DNA from: Janthinobacterium sp.
GTDB taxonomy: Bacteria; Pseudomonadota; Gammaproteobacteria; Burkholderiales; Burkholderiaceae_D
Assembly (NCBI RefSeq): GCF_009923995.1
Contig: NZ_RFSK01000016.1
Coordinates: forward strand, 35,793-99,792
Length of the DNA stretch: 64,000 nt
Direction: 5' to 3'
Shown one piece after another: positions 61,514 to 64,000 of this stretch. The notes under the pieces are model-generated. The model had not been told where the DNA came from. It saw only the letters and a program-made list of their open reading frames with translations, and made no database searches. The first letter of the stretch is position 1. Each line of letters begins with the position of its first letter. The translations under genes were made by a program, and so were the position numbers.

Positions 61514-63844
61514 TTACAGCCTGCCCGTCAAGCCCAGCTGGAATCCCCGCCCCGGCAAGGGCGCGATGTATTTCAATGGGGAGTTGTGCGGCCGCGCCTC
61601 GTCATCGAGCAGGTTGGTGGCGCTGAGGAAGAGTTCGATTTCCCGCACGGAAGAATCAGGCAGCTGGAACGCGCGGCTGACCTGGAAATTCACCATCGTG
61701 TAGCCATCGAGCGGCACTTCCTCGCTGACGCTCTTGCCCAGGTATTTCTGCGCGGCGTAGCGGGTGCCGGACAGGCGGCTCTTCCAGCCCTGGTGTGTCC
61801 ACTGCACATGGGCGCCATAGCGGCTGGTGGGCATATTGGGCAGGTAGGCGCCGTCGTTGTGCGCGCGCAGCGCGTCCGGATGGTCCGCCCTGTTCCTGAC
61901 CAGGTCGGCAAATGCGGAGAGATCGAGCTTGCCGTAGCTGCCGAGCCGGATGGCCTGCGAGGCGTCCACTTCGAATCCCTTCACCGTCGTATCCGTCTGC
62001 TTCCAGTACTTCAGGGGCAGGCGGTTGGCCGTCTGCAGTCCCGAGTGGCCCAGATACAGATAGTTTGCGTACTTCATGGCGTAGCCCGTGGCCGACAGCT
62101 TGAAGCCGCCATGGCCGAACAGGGCCGTCAGTTCGGTCGTCCTGGCGCGCTCGGCCTGCAAGTCCTGGTTGCCTTCTTCCTGGGTCATGATGGAATAGTG
62201 CCGGTTGCTCGCATACAGCTCATTGATTTCCGGCGCCCTCGCCGATGACGCGTAGCGCAGCTTCACGCCGAACAGCCGGCCCAGCGGGGCCGAGGCGCCC
62301 ACGCTGTAGCTGTTCAGGCTGAACGCCCTGTCCTCGAGCTTTGAATTGGCAGCATTGCGCGCCGTCCTGAAGCCGCTCTCGTGGATCGCATGCTGCACGC
62401 GCTCATGGCGCACGCCCGCATCGAAGGAAGCCCAGTCGAAGTCGAGGTTTTGCTTCACGAACAGCGCGCTGCTGCGGGTGCTGACGTCGGGCAGGTAGCG
62501 CTGCGGTCCCGTGCCGCTCACGTCCCTGGCCTGGTAGCCGAAGCCCAGCAAGCCGCTCCACGGCCCCGCGCGCCGCTGCGCCAGCAGCAGTTCGGCCTGA
62601 TTCGTGTCGAACTGGTAATCATTCGCCCTGGCGGCGCCGAGGCGTTCCCCCGATGTATTGTTCAGGCGGGAAGCACGTAGCTGCACGCTTTCCAGATAGG
62701 GGAGGGGATCGCGCAACAGGGCTTCCAGCGCATACTTATCCTGCCTGATCACGACGCCGACGGGCTGCCCCTCGGCGTAATTGGCGCCGAAGGACTGGTT
62801 TTCCATGGAAAAACCGGGCACGCCATACTCGCTGTCCTTGGTATCGACGCTGGCCGCCACGTAGCCCCGCTCGAAGAAATAGGTAGTGCCGACAGCAAAG
62901 TGGACATTGCTGGCGTAGCTGTTGCCCAAAGTGCCATGGTAGTCGGGCGTCACGTCCTTGTTGATCTTGTTCTGCGTCATCGCCGGCGTGCCCGGCACAT
63001 AGGCGGGATTGGCGGGATTGACGTAGGTCTTGCGCTGCCAGACGGAGGTCGGATTGTTGGTAAAGAAGGAAAAATCACCGTCCGCCCAGTCCGGATTTTC
63101 CGTCATGAACTGGTCGATGAAGGGCTGCGAAGCCTTGTTGTACACCTGCTGGATGCGCGCTTCTTTTTGGCAACTGTCGGCCAGGAAGGTATTCACCCCG
63201 CCGTTTGCCGGAAACAGCTGGCTGTTGCACACGCCCGCCTTGCTGTTGCCGGGAATGTCGTAATGGCCGATCTTCTGGAAGGACAGCTGCACATTGGTCG
63301 AGAAGTGCTGCCCGTCGTTGAAGTTGGCGCGCAAGCCCTGGGCATCGGCATCGTTGATGCCCTTGCGCAAGACGAGTTCCACGTCTTTCGGCTTGCTTTC
63401 CATCTTCCTGGAAACGAGGCCGGAATCGACGTCGACGCTGCCGCCGATGGCATTGCCGCCGTAGCGCACGCTGTCGGACGATTTGTTGACCGTCACCTTG
63501 CGCGCGAACAGGGGATCGAAGGGGATGTTGATGTCGCCGCTGAGCGCATTCATGCCGAGGATGGACTGGCCATCCTCGAGGATCTGCACGCGGCTGCCGC
63601 CCAGGCTGCGGATCACGGGCGCGCCCGCATTCGGCCCGAAGGCGCTGCTTTGCACGCCGGACACCTGTTCGAGCATGTCGCCCAGCGTCCTGTTCCGGGC
63701 CTGGTCATTCTCGACAACGGCGACGCTGTCGATGGCCGAGGGCCGGTCTGCGCGGACCTCGATGGCTTGCAGGGTGACGTCGTCCGCCCCGTAGGCGAGC
63801 GGGGCGGTGGACAGCATGGCGGCTGCGAATACGTGTTGGCGCAT
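61514..63844 (-). CDS. znuD: TonB-dependent receptor, ZnuD-type (zinc)
   Basis: The ATG at 63844 gives 776 residues with a signal peptide ending near LAYGADD (about 20); an upstream ATG at 63910 adds a non-signal leader. The plug has NRTLGDMLEQVSGVQSSAFG and GAPVIRSLGGSRVQILEDGQ. The barrel ends with EARPHNSPLKYIAPLPGRGF, close to ZnuD of Neisseria. A long loop with two cysteines (GVCNSQLF and SCQKEAR) and several His/Asp residues could recruit zinc. Zur control is expected for this family, but a firm Zur box is not seen. Confidence 0.85.
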   Translation of the reverse strand: MRQHVFAAAMLSTAPLAYGADDVTLQAIEVRADRPSAIDSVAVVENDQARNRTLGDMLEQVSGVQSSAFGPNAGAPVIRSLGGSRVQILEDGQSILGMNALSGDINIPFDPLFARKVTVNKSSDSVRYGGNAIGGSVDVDSGLVSRKMESKPKDVELVLRKGINDADAQGLRANFNDGQHFSTNVQLSFQKIGHYDIPGNSKAGVCNSQLFPANGGVNTFLADSCQKEARIQQVYNKASQPFIDQFMTENPDWADGDFSFFTNNPTSVWQRKTYVNPANPAYVPGTPAMTQNKINKDVTPDYHGTLGNSYASNVHFAVGTTYFFERGYVAASVDTKDSEYGVPGFSMENQSFGANYAEGQPVGVVIRQDKYALEALLRDPLPYLESVQLRASRLNNTSGERLGAARANDYQFDTNQAELLLAQRRAGPWSGLLGFGYQARDVSGTGPQRYLPDVSTRSSALFVKQNLDFDWASFDAGVRHERVQHAIHESGFRTARNAANSKLEDRAFSLNSYSVGASAPLGRLFGVKLRYASSARAPEINELYASNRHYSIMTQEEGNQDLQAERARTTELTALFGHGGFKLSATGYAMKYANYLYLGHSGLQTANRLPLKYWKQTDTTVKGFEVDASQAIRLGSYGKLDLSAFADLVRNRADHPDALRAHNDGAYLPNMPTSRYGAHVQWTHQGWKSRLSGTRYAAQKYLGKSVSEEVPLDGYTMVNFQVSRAFQLPDSSVREIELFLSATNLLDDEARPHNSPLKYIAPLPGRGFQLGLTGRL

Positions 63845-63905
63845 AGGTCTTTCCAGGAAGGGTGAAGCGGCGGCGCCGGCTGGGGCCGCGGCAAGATGGT
63901 CTAAA

Positions 63906-63948
63906 TGCAATAGAGTTGCGATAATAGCGGGCGCGCCGCTCTATTGCA
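63906..63948. promoter_or_regulatory. Inverted repeat upstream of the ZnuD-type receptor
   Basis: TGCAATAGAG at 63906-63915 and CTCTATTGCA at 63939-63948 are perfect 10-base inverted repeats separated by 23 bases, 62 bases before the receptor start. GATAATAG lies between them. Two half-sites on the same regulator face (about 33-base centre spacing) fit cooperative binding, possibly by Zur, but the sequence is not a textbook Zur box. Confidence 0.5.
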
Positions 63949-64000
63949 AGTAAACTGCATATGAATGATTGCGCTGGCGCAGGGCGCGCCGTTGCCAGGC

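Noticed and set aside
63961..64000. A possible plus-strand gene starting with the ATG at 63961.
   Set aside because: Only 13 codons lie inside the window and there is no clear ribosome site.
1..64000. CRISPR arrays, insertion sequences, attachment sites, tRNA or rRNA genes.
   Set aside because: No regularly spaced repeats, transposase motifs, terminal inverted repeats or structured RNA genes were seen; reading by eye could miss a tRNA.

Overview
The window is GC-rich, tightly packed bacterial chromosome. It has short intergenic gaps, many ATGA or TGATG start-stop overlaps, and several TonB-dependent receptors. Gene content and protein style (a Pseudomonas-like narK1K2GHJI-ppiC-moaA order, fecIR, an OprC-type copper receptor, ZnuD, GH109, otsBA with GH15) fit a betaproteobacterium, most likely an Oxalobacteraceae member such as Janthinobacterium, Massilia or Duganella. 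This placement is inference from the reading, not a database match. I saw no rRNA, tRNA, CRISPR array, insertion sequence or prophage block.

Layout. (1) 1-3.5 kb: the end of an Oar-type TonB receptor, a Tat-exported GH109 glycosidase and a DUF5077/DUF3472 lipoprotein, which look like a glycan-handling set. (2) 3.6-7.7 kb: a Fur-boxed fecI-fecR-receptor system with an STN signalling domain. (3) 7.7-8.6 kb: SirB2 and GNAT genes on the minus strand. (4) 8.7-25.6 kb: a nitrate-respiration island in the order narK1, narK2, beta-carbonic anhydrase, a small reverse-strand gene, narGHJI, a parvulin, moaA, narX, narL and nnrS. A shared motif close to GCTAGTCACTTTTGCCGAT lies upstream of narK1, the small reverse gene and nnrS, with a related copy before narG. 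A separate NsrR-like palindrome precedes nnrS.

(5) 25.6-27.5 kb: a minus-strand group with a tiny membrane protein, an HPt protein, a response regulator whose DNA-binding domain comes first, and a membrane-anchored HPt-like protein without the phospho-accepting histidine. (6) 27.9-34.5 kb: a PQQ-dependent glucose-type dehydrogenase, an SRPBCC protein and a giant DUF748 (AsmA-like) protein. (7) 34.7-39.6 kb: a Fur-boxed operon of a siderophore-type TonB receptor, a periplasmic amidotransferase-fold protein and two PstS-like binding proteins with no permease. This is the best candidate for an undescribed uptake or sensing system. (8) 39.7-42.2 kb: DUF2946 and an OprC/NosA copper receptor that keeps the CxxxM and HxM copper ligands.

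(9) 42.5-47.8 kb: small and orphan genes, D-serine dehydratase with its LysR regulator, and a DUF455 ferritin-like protein. (10) 48-53.9 kb: topoisomerase IB, DUF1232, a small basic protein, a beta-lactamase-fold lipoprotein that has lost its catalytic residues, a cation/proton antiporter and an MscS channel. (11) 54.1-59.0 kb: an otsA (membrane-anchored)-otsB-GH15 trehalose operon. Together with the divergent channel and antiporter this reads as an osmotic-stress neighbourhood. (12) 59.2-63.9 kb: a TonB-C-like exported protein and a DUF4034 protein convergent with a ZnuD-type receptor.
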